DNA from: Streptomyces sp. yr375
GTDB taxonomy: Bacteria > Actinomycetota > Actinomycetes > Streptomycetales > Streptomycetaceae
DNA length: 64,000 nucleotides
Assembly: GCF_900110755.1 (NCBI RefSeq)
Contig: NZ_FOFF01000003.1
Location: 124,001 to 188,000, forward strand
Reading direction: 5' to 3'
Shown here: positions 51,340-58,703 of the stretch, piece after piece
Layout: the number at the start of each line of letters is the position of its first letter
Position numbering within the stretch: the first letter of the stretch is position 1
Notes under the pieces: model-generated
Database searches by the model: none
The model's input: the letters and a program-made list of their open reading frames with translations, nothing else
Told to the model about the DNA's origin: nothing
Made by a program: the position numbers and the translations under genes

Positions 51340-52365
51340 GTGAAACGCCTGCACTGGCCGAGTCGGATGCCGGTCGACCCCTACATCCTGCTGCTGCTCG
51401 GGACCGTCGGGCTCGCGGCACTGTTCCCGGCGCGCGACACCGCCGCCGACGTGGCCTCCGGCGCCTCCACGGCCGCGATCGCCTTCCTCTTCTTCCTGTA
51501 CGGGGCCCGGCTGTCCACCCGTGAGGCGCTGGACGGACTGAAGCACTGGCGACTCCACGTGACCGTCCTGGCCTGCACGTTCGTCGTCTTCCCGGTGCTG
51601 GGTCTGGCCGCGCGCGGCCTCGTCCCGGTCTTCCTCACCGACCCGCTCTACCAGGGGCTGCTCTTCCTCACCCTCGTCCCGTCGACCGTCCAGTCGTCGA
51701 TCGCCTTCACCTCCATGGCCCGCGGCAACGTGCCCGCCGCGATCTGCGCCGGCTCCTTCTCCTCCCTGGTCGGGATCGTCGCCACCCCGCTGCTGGCGGC
51801 GGCCCTGCTCGGCAGCGGCGGTGGCGGCGGCGGTGGCTTCTCCGCCGACTCGCTCGTCGAGATCGTGCTGCAACTCCTCGTACCGTTCCTCGCGGGGCAG
51901 TTGCTGCGCCGCTGGATCGGCGGGTTCGTCACCCGGCACAAGAAGGTGCTCGGGCTGGTCGACCGCGGCTCGATCCTCCTCGTCGTCTACACCGCGTTCA
52001 GCGAGGGCATGGTCCAGGGCATCTGGCACCAGGTCAGCGCCGCACGGCTCGGTGGACTGCTCGTCGTCGAGGCCGTCCTGCTCGCGGTGATGCTCGCCCT
52101 GACCTGGTACGGCGGCAGGGCGCTGCGGTTCAACCGGGAGGACCGCATCGCCATCCAGTTCGCCGGCTCCAAGAAGTCCCTCGCCGCCGGACTGCCCATG
52201 GCGAGCGTCCTGTTCGGCGCGCACGCCTCCCTGGCGGTGCTGCCGCTGATGCTCTTCCACCAGATGCAGTTGATGGTCTGCGCGATCATCGCCAAACGCC
52301 GGGCGCGCGATCCACTGGAACCGTCGCGCGAACGGGCCGAGGAGAGGGCACCGGCGGCGGCGTGA
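51340..52365 (+). CDS. Bile acid:sodium symporter family transporter (YfeH/SBF-like)
   Basis: 341-residue integral membrane protein with about ten hydrophobic helices. Seen: PYILLLLGTVGLAALFPARD, IAFLFFLYGARLSTREALDGLKHWRLH, LFLTLVPSTVQSSIAFTSMARGNVPAAICAGSFSSLVGI (the crossover motif typical of the SBF superfamily) and FAGSKKSLAAGLPMASVLFG near the C terminus. This is the YfeH/P7-type subclass rather than true bile acid carriers. GTG 51340 after GGAGCACC. Divergent from a LysR gene, suggesting induction by an unknown organic anion. Confidence 0.86.
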   Translation: MKRLHWPSRMPVDPYILLLLGTVGLAALFPARDTAADVASGASTAAIAFLFFLYGARLSTREALDGLKHWRLHVTVLACTFVVFPVLGLAARGLVPVFLTDPLYQGLLFLTLVPSTVQSSIAFTSMARGNVPAAICAGSFSSLVGIVATPLLAAALLGSGGGGGGGFSADSLVEIVLQLLVPFLAGQLLRRWIGGFVTRHKKVLGLVDRGSILLVVYTAFSEGMVQGIWHQVSAARLGGLLVVEAVLLAVMLALTWYGGRALRFNREDRIAIQFAGSKKSLAAGLPMASVLFGAHASLAVLPLMLFHQMQLMVCAIIAKRRARDPLEPSRERAEERAPAAA

Positions 52366-52373
52366 CGTAAGGG

Positions 52374-53222
52374 TCAGCCCTGAGCGGTCGCGGTCCGTAG
52401 GGCGATGCGGTCCTCGCCCGCGTACACGTTCATGGAACTGCCGCGCAGGAAGCCCACCAGCGTCAGCCCGGTCTCGGCGGCCAGGTCCACGGCCAGGGAG
52501 GACGGCGCGGAGACCGCCGCGAGCAGCGGGAGGCCCGCCATCACGGCCTTCTGCGCCAGCTCGAACGAAGCCCGGCCCGAGACCAGCAGGATCGTCCGCG
52601 ACAGGGGCAGCTCCCCGTTCTGCAGGGCCCGGCCGACCAGCTTGTCGACCGCGTTGTGCCGGCCCACGTCCTCCCGTACGTCGAGCAGCTCGCCGTCCTC
52701 GGAGAACAGGGCCGCCGCGTGGAGCCCGCCGGTCCGGTCGAACACCCGCTGCGCCGCCCGCAGCCGGTCGGGAAGGCTCGCGAGCAGCTCGGGCTCGACC
52801 TGGAGCGGGGGAGTGTCGGCGATGGGCCAGCGGGTCGTCGTCCGGACCGCGTCCAGGCTCGCCTTGCCGCACAGGCCGCAGGAGGAGGTGGTGTAGACGT
52901 TCCGCTCGAGGGTGATGTCGGGGATCGCCACGCCGGGGGCCGTGCGTACGTCGACCACGTTGTAGGTGTTGGATCCGTCGGCCGTCGCGCCCGCACAGTA
53001 GACGATGTTCAGCAGATCGGATGCGGTCGCCAGCACACCTTCGCTGACCAGGAAACCGGCGGCCAGCGCGAAGTCGTCACCGGGCGTGCGCATGGTGATG
53101 GCGAGCGGCTTGCCGTTGAGCCGGATCTCCATCGGTTCCTCGGCGACGAGGGTGTCCGGCCTGGTGGCGACCACTCCGTCCCTGATGCGGATCACTTTGC
53201 GTCGTTCGGTGACTCGTCCCAT
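52374..53222 (-). CDS. fdhD: Formate dehydrogenase accessory sulfurtransferase FdhD
   Basis: 282-residue protein that passes sulfur to the molybdenum cofactor of formate dehydrogenase. Seen: VRIRDGVV, EEPMEIRLNGKPLAITMRTPGDDFALAAGFLVSEG, the active-site TSSCGLCGKASLD with the Cys-x-x-Cys pair, FSEDGELLDVREDVGRHNAVDKLVG, LLVSGRASFELAQKAVMAGLP and LVGFLRGSSMNVYAGEDRI. Intact and typical. ATG 53222 follows AGGAC. It ends 8 bp from the convergent transporter stop. A relic of the oxidoreductase it should serve lies directly upstream on the same strand. Confidence 0.93.
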   Translation of the reverse strand: MGRVTERRKVIRIRDGVVATRPDTLVAEEPMEIRLNGKPLAITMRTPGDDFALAAGFLVSEGVLATASDLLNIVYCAGATADGSNTYNVVDVRTAPGVAIPDITLERNVYTTSSCGLCGKASLDAVRTTTRWPIADTPPLQVEPELLASLPDRLRAAQRVFDRTGGLHAAALFSEDGELLDVREDVGRHNAVDKLVGRALQNGELPLSRTILLVSGRASFELAQKAVMAGLPLLAAVSAPSSLAVDLAAETGLTLVGFLRGSSMNVYAGEDRIALRTATAQG

Positions 53223-53229
53223 GTCCTGA

Positions 53230-53390
53230 TCAGCCCCGGTTCTGTACGTGCTGGTAGCCGAAGCGGCCCTTTGCCGAGCGATTGCCGTGGGCCACCGGGT
53301 TGTCGTGCGGTGAGGTGACCTCCACGATCTCATTGTCCTGCACGTGCGGCGTGGGGTTGCAGCCCACTCCGCAGTACGCGCACGCCGCGT
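53230..53390 (-). pseudogene. Relic of a molybdopterin oxidoreductase / NuoG-like Fe-S domain
   Basis: The minus strand encodes ACAYCGVGCNPTPHVQDNEI, then VEVTSPHDNPVAHGNRSAKG and RFGYQHVQNRG before a TGA at 53230-53232. This is the N-terminal [4Fe-4S] domain of bis-MGD formate dehydrogenases (CxxCxxxC...CVKGRFGY). The first three Cys remain; the fourth is Ser (NRSAKGRFGY). The frame is open further upstream but without conserved sequence or any start codon. I read it as the decayed C-terminal remnant of an Fe-S protein once paired with fdhD. Confidence 0.6.
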
Positions 53391-53531
53391 CGGTTATCTC
53401 GTCGGTGGTCTCGTCGGTGGGTTCGTGAACCGGGCGGTCCGACCGTTCGGCGCAGCTCGCATACCGTTCACCGAAAACTGTCGACGCGCCGCCTTTCCAA
53501 CTCCCGCGCGGCTTCCTACCGTTCAGGACTC

Positions 53532-54866
53532 ATGAGTCCCCCTGTCGCACCGCCCGGCTGGAGCCGCTGGCTCGTCCCGCCGGCCGCCCTCTCGGTCCAC
53601 CTCTCCATCGGCCAGGCCTACGCGTGGTCCGTGTTCAAGCCGCCACTGGAGTCCGCGCTCGGCCTCAGCGGCACGCAGAGCGCGCTCCCGTTCCAGCTCG
53701 CCATCGTCATGCTCGGCCTGTCCGCCGCCTTCGGCGGCACGCTGGTGGAGCGCAACGGGCCGCGCTGGGCGATGACCGTCGCCCTGGTCTGCTTCTCGTC
53801 CGGCTTCCTGATCTCCGCGCTCGGCGCCGCCACCGAGCAGTACTGGCTGATCGTCCTCGGCTACGGCTTCGTCGGCGGAATCGGCCTCGGCATCGGCTAC
53901 ATCTCGCCCGTCTCCACGTTGATCAAGTGGTTCCCGGACCGCCCCGGCATGGCCACCGGCATCGCCATCATGGGCTTCGGCGGCGGCGCGCTCATCGCCT
54001 CGCCCTGGTCGGCGCAGATGCTGGAGTCGTTCGGCTCCGACAGCTCCGGGATCGCGCTCGCGTTCCTCGTACACGGGCTGTCGTATGCCGTATTCATGAC
54101 GCTGGGCGTCCTGCTGGTGCGGGTGCCGCGCGGCGAGCGGCCGGTCGCGGGCGGGCCGAGCGCCGTCGAGGGGGTGCAGGTCTCGGCGCGCAGCGCGGTG
54201 CGGACGCCGCAGTTCTGGTGCCTGTGGGTCGTGCTCTGCATGAACGTGACCGCCGGCATCGGCATCCTGGAGAAGGCCGCCCCGATGATCAGGGACTTCT
54301 TCAGCGACACCTCCACCCCGGTCTCGGTCTCCGCGGCCGCCGGCTTCGTCGCCCTGCTGTCCGCGGCGAACATGGCCGGCCGGATCGGCTGGTCGTCGGC
54401 CTCCGACCTGATCGGACGCAAGAACGTCTACCGGGTCTACCTGGGCGTCGGCGCCCTGATGTACGGGCTGATCGCGCTGATCGGCGACTCGTCGAAACCC
54501 CTGTTCGTCCTGTGCGCGCTGGTCATCCTCTCCTTCTACGGCGGCGGCTTCGCGACGATCCCCGCCTACCTCAAGGACCTCTTCGGGACCTACCAGGTCG
54601 GCGCGATCCACGGCCGGCTGCTCACCGCCTGGTCCACGGCCGGCGTGCTCGGCCCGCTGATCGTCAACTGGATCGCCGACCGGCAGGAGGAGGCCGGGAA
54701 GCACGGCTCGGCGCTGTACACCCTGTCCCTGTTCATCATGATCGGGCTGCTCGCCGTCGGCTTCGTCGCCAACGAACTCGTCCGGCCCGTCCACCCCCGC
54801 CACCACATCCCCGCCCAGAGGAAGGCCGCCGATGTCGAACGACAGCAGCCCGAGTCCGCAGCCTGA
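53532..54866 (+). CDS. OFA family MFS transporter (oxalate/formate antiporter-like)
   Basis: 444-residue permease with 12 predicted helices. Seen: LSIGQAYAWSVFKPPLESALGLS in helix 1, FGGTLVERNGPRWAMTVALVCF, GFVGGIGLGIGYISPVSTLIKWFPDRPGMATGIAIMGFGGGALIASP, a highly typical OFA loop, and GGGFATIPAYLKDLFGTYQVGAIHGRLLTAWSTAGVLGP. Likely exchanges or imports a small monocarboxylate or dicarboxylate. ATG 53532 is preceded by a Shine-Dalgarno-like AGGA. Its 3' end overlaps the small-subunit gene by 35 bp. Divergent from fdhD and its relic, consistent with formate handling. Confidence 0.88.
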   Translation: MSPPVAPPGWSRWLVPPAALSVHLSIGQAYAWSVFKPPLESALGLSGTQSALPFQLAIVMLGLSAAFGGTLVERNGPRWAMTVALVCFSSGFLISALGAATEQYWLIVLGYGFVGGIGLGIGYISPVSTLIKWFPDRPGMATGIAIMGFGGGALIASPWSAQMLESFGSDSSGIALAFLVHGLSYAVFMTLGVLLVRVPRGERPVAGGPSAVEGVQVSARSAVRTPQFWCLWVVLCMNVTAGIGILEKAAPMIRDFFSDTSTPVSVSAAAGFVALLSAANMAGRIGWSSASDLIGRKNVYRVYLGVGALMYGLIALIGDSSKPLFVLCALVILSFYGGGFATIPAYLKDLFGTYQVGAIHGRLLTAWSTAGVLGPLIVNWIADRQEEAGKHGSALYTLSLFIMIGLLAVGFVANELVRPVHPRHHIPAQRKAADVERQQPESAA

Positions 54867-54969
54867 CCGACGGCCGCTGATCGCCTTCTCCTGGCTGTGG
54901 GTGGGCGCCCCGCTCGCCTACGGGCTGTACGAGCTCGTACAGAAGGCGACGCAACTGTTCACCGGGTAG
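54832..54969 (+). CDS. MFS transporter small subunit (45 aa)
   Basis: Tiny gene encoding MSNDSSPSPQPDRRPL followed by IAFSWLWVGAPLAYGLYELV and QKATQLFTG. One hydrophobic helix with an aromatic face, a pattern I recognise as the MFS small subunit that accompanies OFA transporters in Streptomyces. ATG 54832 follows GAGGAAGG and overlaps the permease gene by 35 bp in another frame, giving tight translational coupling. Below the usual gene-finder threshold. Confidence 0.8.
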   Translation: MSNDSSPSPQPDRRPLIAFSWLWVGAPLAYGLYELVQKATQLFTG

Positions 54970-54990
54970 CGGTGTCCTGGGGCCGGTCCC

Positions 54991-55082
54991 GATGAGGCGG
55001 GTGCCGATGGGGCGGGTGCTGATGAGGAGGCTGGTGGGGCGGGTGTTCGTGGGGCGGATGTTCGCCGGGTGGGTGTTCGACG
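54991..55082. repeat. Degenerate GATGGGGCGGGTG-type repeats
   Basis: About seven imperfect copies of a roughly 12-base G-rich unit (ATGAGGCGGGTG, ATGGGGCGGGTG, GTGGGGCGGGTG and variants) between the transporter small subunit and the KAS III gene. No gene or operator is evident. Confidence 0.6.
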
Positions 55083-55221
55083 GTTGCTCGGGCGTCCGAG
55101 GGCTATGGGGAAGCCGACAACCCGGGAACCGGTTTCCTGTCGCTTCACGCGCCCCCGTACCCGCGAGTCACTGATCAGACTGGAGGATCCCGCTACCCAA
55201 GGCAACGAGGGGGACCCCCCA

Positions 55222-56169
55222 ATGAACGGCTCGCGCATCGCCGCCGTCGGCCACTACCAGCCCGCCAAGGTGCTCACCAACGAGGACCTGGCGGGCCTGG
55301 TCGACACCAGTGACGAGTGGATCAGGAGCCGGGTGGGTATCCGCACGCGCCACATCGCCGGCCCCGACGAGCCCGTGGACGAGCTGGCCGCGCACGCCGC
55401 CGCCAAGGCGCTCGCGTCGGCGGGTCTCACGCCGGGCGACATCGACCTGGTGCTGGTCGCGACCTCCACGGCCATCGACCGCTCGCCCAACATGGCCGCC
55501 CGGGTCGCCGCCCGGCTCGGCATCCCGCAGCCGGCCGCGATGGACGTCAACGTCGTCTGCGCCGGTTTCACCCACGCGCTGGCCACCGCCGACCACACCC
55601 TGCGCGCGGGCGCCGCGACCCGCGCCCTGGTGATCGGCGCCGACAAGATGTCCGAGGTGGCCGACTGGACCGACCGCACCACCTGCGTGCTCGTCGGCGA
55701 CGGAGCCGGCGCCGCCGTCGTCGAGACCTGTCCGGACGGGGTCGAGCCCGGCATCGCGCCCGTGCTGTGGGGTTCGGTGCCCGAGATGGGCAACGCGGTG
55801 CGGATCGAGGGGCAGCCCGCGCGGTTCGCGCAGGAGGGGCAGAGCGTCTACCGCTGGGCCACCACCCAGCTCCCGCCCCTGGCGCGCCAGGCCTGCGAGC
55901 GGGCCGGACTCACCCCCGAGGACCTCGCCGCCGTCGTCCTGCACCAGGCGAACCTGCGCATCATCGAACCCCTCGCGCAGAAGATCGGCGCCGTCAACGC
56001 GGTCGTCGCGCGCGACGTCACCGAATCGGGTAACACCTCCGCCGCCAGCATCCCGCTGGCCTTCTCCAAGCTCGTCGAGCAGGGCGCCGTCTCCACCGGG
56101 GACCCGGTGCTGCTGTTCGGCTTCGGCGGCAACCTGTCGTACGCGGGACAGGTCGTGCGCTGCCCGTAG
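55222..56169 (+). CDS. 3-oxoacyl-ACP synthase III family protein (FabH-like)
   Basis: 315-residue condensing enzyme. Seen: the initiation KVLTNEDLAGLVDTSDEWI, catalytic Cys in DVNVVCAGFTHAL near residue 114, His in VVLHQANLRIIEPLAQKIG near residue 240, Asn in ESGNTSAASIPLA near residue 270, and GFGGNLSYAG. All three catalytic residues are present, so it can start a fatty-acid or polyketide chain. It is not beside fabD, acpP or fabF, so it serves a specialised primer rather than the housekeeping cycle. ATG 55222. Context gives no pathway. Confidence 0.9.
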   Translation: MNGSRIAAVGHYQPAKVLTNEDLAGLVDTSDEWIRSRVGIRTRHIAGPDEPVDELAAHAAAKALASAGLTPGDIDLVLVATSTAIDRSPNMAARVAARLGIPQPAAMDVNVVCAGFTHALATADHTLRAGAATRALVIGADKMSEVADWTDRTTCVLVGDGAGAAVVETCPDGVEPGIAPVLWGSVPEMGNAVRIEGQPARFAQEGQSVYRWATTQLPPLARQACERAGLTPEDLAAVVLHQANLRIIEPLAQKIGAVNAVVARDVTESGNTSAASIPLAFSKLVEQGAVSTGDPVLLFGFGGNLSYAGQVVRCP

Positions 56170-56264
56170 ACGGGGCGGGACGGCGGCGGGACGCACGCGG
56201 GCGGGCCGGGAGCTGCTGTGCGCCGTAGACTGTAGACGAAAGACAATCGATACTCGGTACTCGG

Positions 56265-56293
56265 CTGTAGACAGTCGACCGACTACAGGCGAC
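56265..56293. promoter_or_regulatory. 29-bp dyad upstream of the GntR gene
   Basis: Begins CTGTAGACAGTCGACCGACT and ends ACAGGCGAC; CTGTAG and CTACAG are perfect inverted arms over 24 bp. A further ACTGTAGAC lies at 56229-56237. The element matches the site at 24469-24497 in 25 of 29 bases. Likely autoregulatory operator for the FCD-domain regulator that follows. Confidence 0.45.
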
Positions 56294-56424
56294 CGCTCGC
56301 AGTCGAACCGGCCACGGGTGGTCGGCCTCGGCTGCCGAAGCCCGGCTGCGGGCGGTCGATACGTCAATCGATGCGGGGCTTTCGAGGTGCGGTTGCCCGG
56401 TGTCGCCCAGGAGGGGACCGACCG

Positions 56425-57102
56425 ATGTTGTCGCCAGGACTGCCGCAGGGTGCGGTGCCCAAGCTCGAACGGCCCGGCCCGCTGCGCGACCGCGTCTACG
56501 AGGCGCTGCTCGAGCTCATCACCACCCGCGCCCTCCAGCCCGGCCAGCACCTCGTCGAGAGCGAGCTCGCCGCACACCTCGGTGTCTCGCGGCAGCCGGT
56601 GCGTGAGGCGCTGCAACGGCTGAACACCGAGGGGTGGGTCGACCTCAGGCCGGCCCAGGGCGCGTTCGTGCACGAGCCGACCGAGGAGGAGGCCGACCAA
56701 CTCCTCACCGTCCGCACGCTGTTGGAGGCCGAAGCCGCACGGCTCGCCGCCCTGCACGCGAACCAGGCCGACATCGATGCGCTGGACGAGATCCAGGGCC
56801 AGGGAATGACGGCCGTCGCCGAGGACGACGTGGACGCCGCCGTCGCCCTGAACGCCCGCTTCCACGCCAAGATCATGGAGATCGCGGGCAACGCCGTCCT
56901 CGCCGAGCTGGCGGCCCGGGTCGACCGCCGGGTGCGCTGGTACTACACGCCGATCGCCCGGCAGCGCGGCCACGAGTCCTGGGCCGAGCACCGCGAGCTG
57001 ATCACCGCGATCGTCGCCCACGACGAGCAGTCGGCCACCCGGCTGATGCGCGAGCACACCGAGCACACCCGACGCTCGTACCACGCCCGCGCCAAGTCCT
57101 GA
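56425..57102 (+). CDS. GntR family transcriptional regulator, FCD domain
   Basis: 225-residue regulator. Winged helix-turn-helix residues about 18-82 (PLRDRVYEALLELITTRALQPGQHLVESELAAHLGVSRQPVREALQRLNTEGWVDLRPAQGAFVHEPT pattern) followed by the all-helical FCD sensor domain with NARFHAKIMEIAGNAVL and RHHES-like HESWAEHRELITAIVAHDEQSATRLMREH. The metal-binding His residues in ARFHAKI and EHRELI are present. ATG 56425 follows AGGAGG. Regulates nearby carbohydrate or organic acid genes in most genomes; here its candidate operators lie upstream of itself and of the phosphodiesterase gene 32 kb away. Confidence 0.88.
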   Translation: MLSPGLPQGAVPKLERPGPLRDRVYEALLELITTRALQPGQHLVESELAAHLGVSRQPVREALQRLNTEGWVDLRPAQGAFVHEPTEEEADQLLTVRTLLEAEAARLAALHANQADIDALDEIQGQGMTAVAEDDVDAAVALNARFHAKIMEIAGNAVLAELAARVDRRVRWYYTPIARQRGHESWAEHRELITAIVAHDEQSATRLMREHTEHTRRSYHARAKS

Positions 57103-57268
57103 ACTTTCAGGGGCTGATGGGGCGTGGCGAGCGCCCGCACGGCTTTGTCCTGTGAGTGGAGAAAGTTGACGGCAATCCGTGCACGACTTCTTCCCTAGTG
57201 CGGCGGTCGCTGCTACGTTCCCTTCGAAAGCCCGACACTGGTGGCCGAGTTGAGGCGGGGAGGGGTTC

Positions 57269-58459
57269 GTGAGACGCATGACGGCGCGACCCGCGAACGC
57301 TCACCAGGCCCGCCTGCTCACGCTGTTGCGGGACAGCGGCCCCAACTCCCGTGCCCAACTGGGTGATCGGGTCGACCTGTCCCGGTCCAAGCTGGCCGTG
57401 GAGGTGGACCGGCTCCTGGAAACGGGGCTGGTCGTCGCTGACGGCCTCGCCGCCTCGCGCGGCGGCCGCCGCTCCCACAACGTCCGGCTCAACCCGGGGC
57501 TGCGCTTCCTCGGCGTCGACATCGGCGCGACCTCGGTCGACGTCGCCGTCACCAACGCCGAACTGGAGACCCTCGGACACCTCAACCAACCCCTCGACGT
57601 ACGTGAGGGACCGGTCGCGGTCTTCGAGCAAGTCCTGTCCATGGCCGCGAAGTTGAGGGCGACGGGACTCGCCGAGGGCTTCGACGGCGCCGGCATAGGC
57701 GTACCCGGTCCGGTTCGTTTTCCCGAGGGCGTGCCGGTCGCGCCGCCGATCATGCCGGGCTGGGACGGCTTCCCCGTGCGGGAGGCGCTCAGCCAGGAAC
57801 TCGGCTGCCCGGTCATGGTCGACAACGACGTGAACCTCATGGCGATGGGGGAGCAGCACGCGGGCGTCGCCCGCACCGTCGCCGACTTCCTCTGTGTCAA
57901 GATCGGCACCGGTATCGGCTGCGGCATCGTCGTCGGCGGCCAGGTCTACCGTGGCACGACCGGCAGCGCGGGCGACATCGGGCACATCCAGGCCGTGCCT
58001 GACGGCCGCCCGTGCGCCTGTGGCAACAGGGGTTGCCTGGAGGCCTACTTCAGCGGCGCGGCCCTGGCCCGTGACGCGACGGAGGCGGCCCAGCAGGGCC
58101 TTTCGGCGGAACTCGCGGCACGGCTGGAGACGAACGGCCGCCTCACCGCCGTCGATGTCGCAGCCGCGGCCGCCGCGGGCGACGCCACCTGCATCGAGAT
58201 GATCCGCGAGGGCGGCAACCGCGTCGGCCAGGTCATCGCCGGACTCGTCTCGTTCTTCAATCCCGGCCTGGTCGTGATCGGCGGCGGGGTCACCGGCCTC
58301 GGTCACACCCTGCTCGCCGCGATCCGCACCCAGGTGTACCGCCAGTCGCTGCCCCTCGCGACCGGCAACCTCCCCATCGTCCTGGGGGAGTTGGGACCCA
58401 CCGCCGGTGTGATCGGCGCGGCCCGACTGATCAGCGACCACCTGTTCTCCCCCGCGTAA
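57269..58459 (+). CDS. ROK family transcriptional regulator
   Basis: 396-residue NagC/XylR-type repressor. N-terminal winged helix (residues about 12-75, LLTLLRDSGPNSRAQLGDRVDLSRSKLAVEVDRLLETGLV pattern), then the ROK sugar-binding fold: GVDIGATSVDVAV, GIGVPGPVRFPEGVPVAPP, VDNDVNLMAMGEQ, GTGIGCGIVVGGQVYRG, GHIQAVPDGRPCACGNRGCLEAY with the zinc-binding Cys cluster, and GGGVTGLG. GTG 57269 follows GGGGAGGGG; ATG 57278 is possible. It lies immediately before the sugar ABC operon and is its likely repressor, released by a sugar or sugar phosphate. Confidence 0.9.
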   Translation: MRRMTARPANAHQARLLTLLRDSGPNSRAQLGDRVDLSRSKLAVEVDRLLETGLVVADGLAASRGGRRSHNVRLNPGLRFLGVDIGATSVDVAVTNAELETLGHLNQPLDVREGPVAVFEQVLSMAAKLRATGLAEGFDGAGIGVPGPVRFPEGVPVAPPIMPGWDGFPVREALSQELGCPVMVDNDVNLMAMGEQHAGVARTVADFLCVKIGTGIGCGIVVGGQVYRGTTGSAGDIGHIQAVPDGRPCACGNRGCLEAYFSGAALARDATEAAQQGLSAELAARLETNGRLTAVDVAAAAAAGDATCIEMIREGGNRVGQVIAGLVSFFNPGLVVIGGGVTGLGHTLLAAIRTQVYRQSLPLATGNLPIVLGELGPTAGVIGAARLISDHLFSPA

Positions 58460-58703
58460 GCTCGCCACCCGACCTGACCCGATCCGGCCCCACCCGACCC
58501 GATCCGATCCAGCCCCACCTGATCCGATCCCGGCACGCCCGCCATCGACACGGCCCACCAGCACAGCGCGCCGCCCTGCCTGGCTATGCGAAACCCGATA
58601 ACTCGCCCCGCCTTGCCTCGATTTGCCCTGCCCTGCGCTGCCTGAGAACAACGACTTCGTTCTGCCCTGACTCCGGCCCGCACGCCCGCCGAGGGGAACC
58701 CAC
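58460..58703. other. 244-bp C-rich spacer with GATCCGATCC-type repeats
   Basis: Imperfect repeats of CCCGATCCGATCC (about 58470-58535), followed by TGCCCTG-rich blocks. The last part contains AGAACAACGACTTCGTTCT, a partial dyad (AGAAC and GTTCT arms) near 58645, which could be the ROK operator. No gene seen. Confidence 0.45.

Noticed and set aside
57166..57219. A sigma-70-like promoter (TTGACG) for the ROK gene
   Set aside because: No -10 hexamer lies 16-19 bases downstream; the nearest candidates give spacings of about 24 or more.
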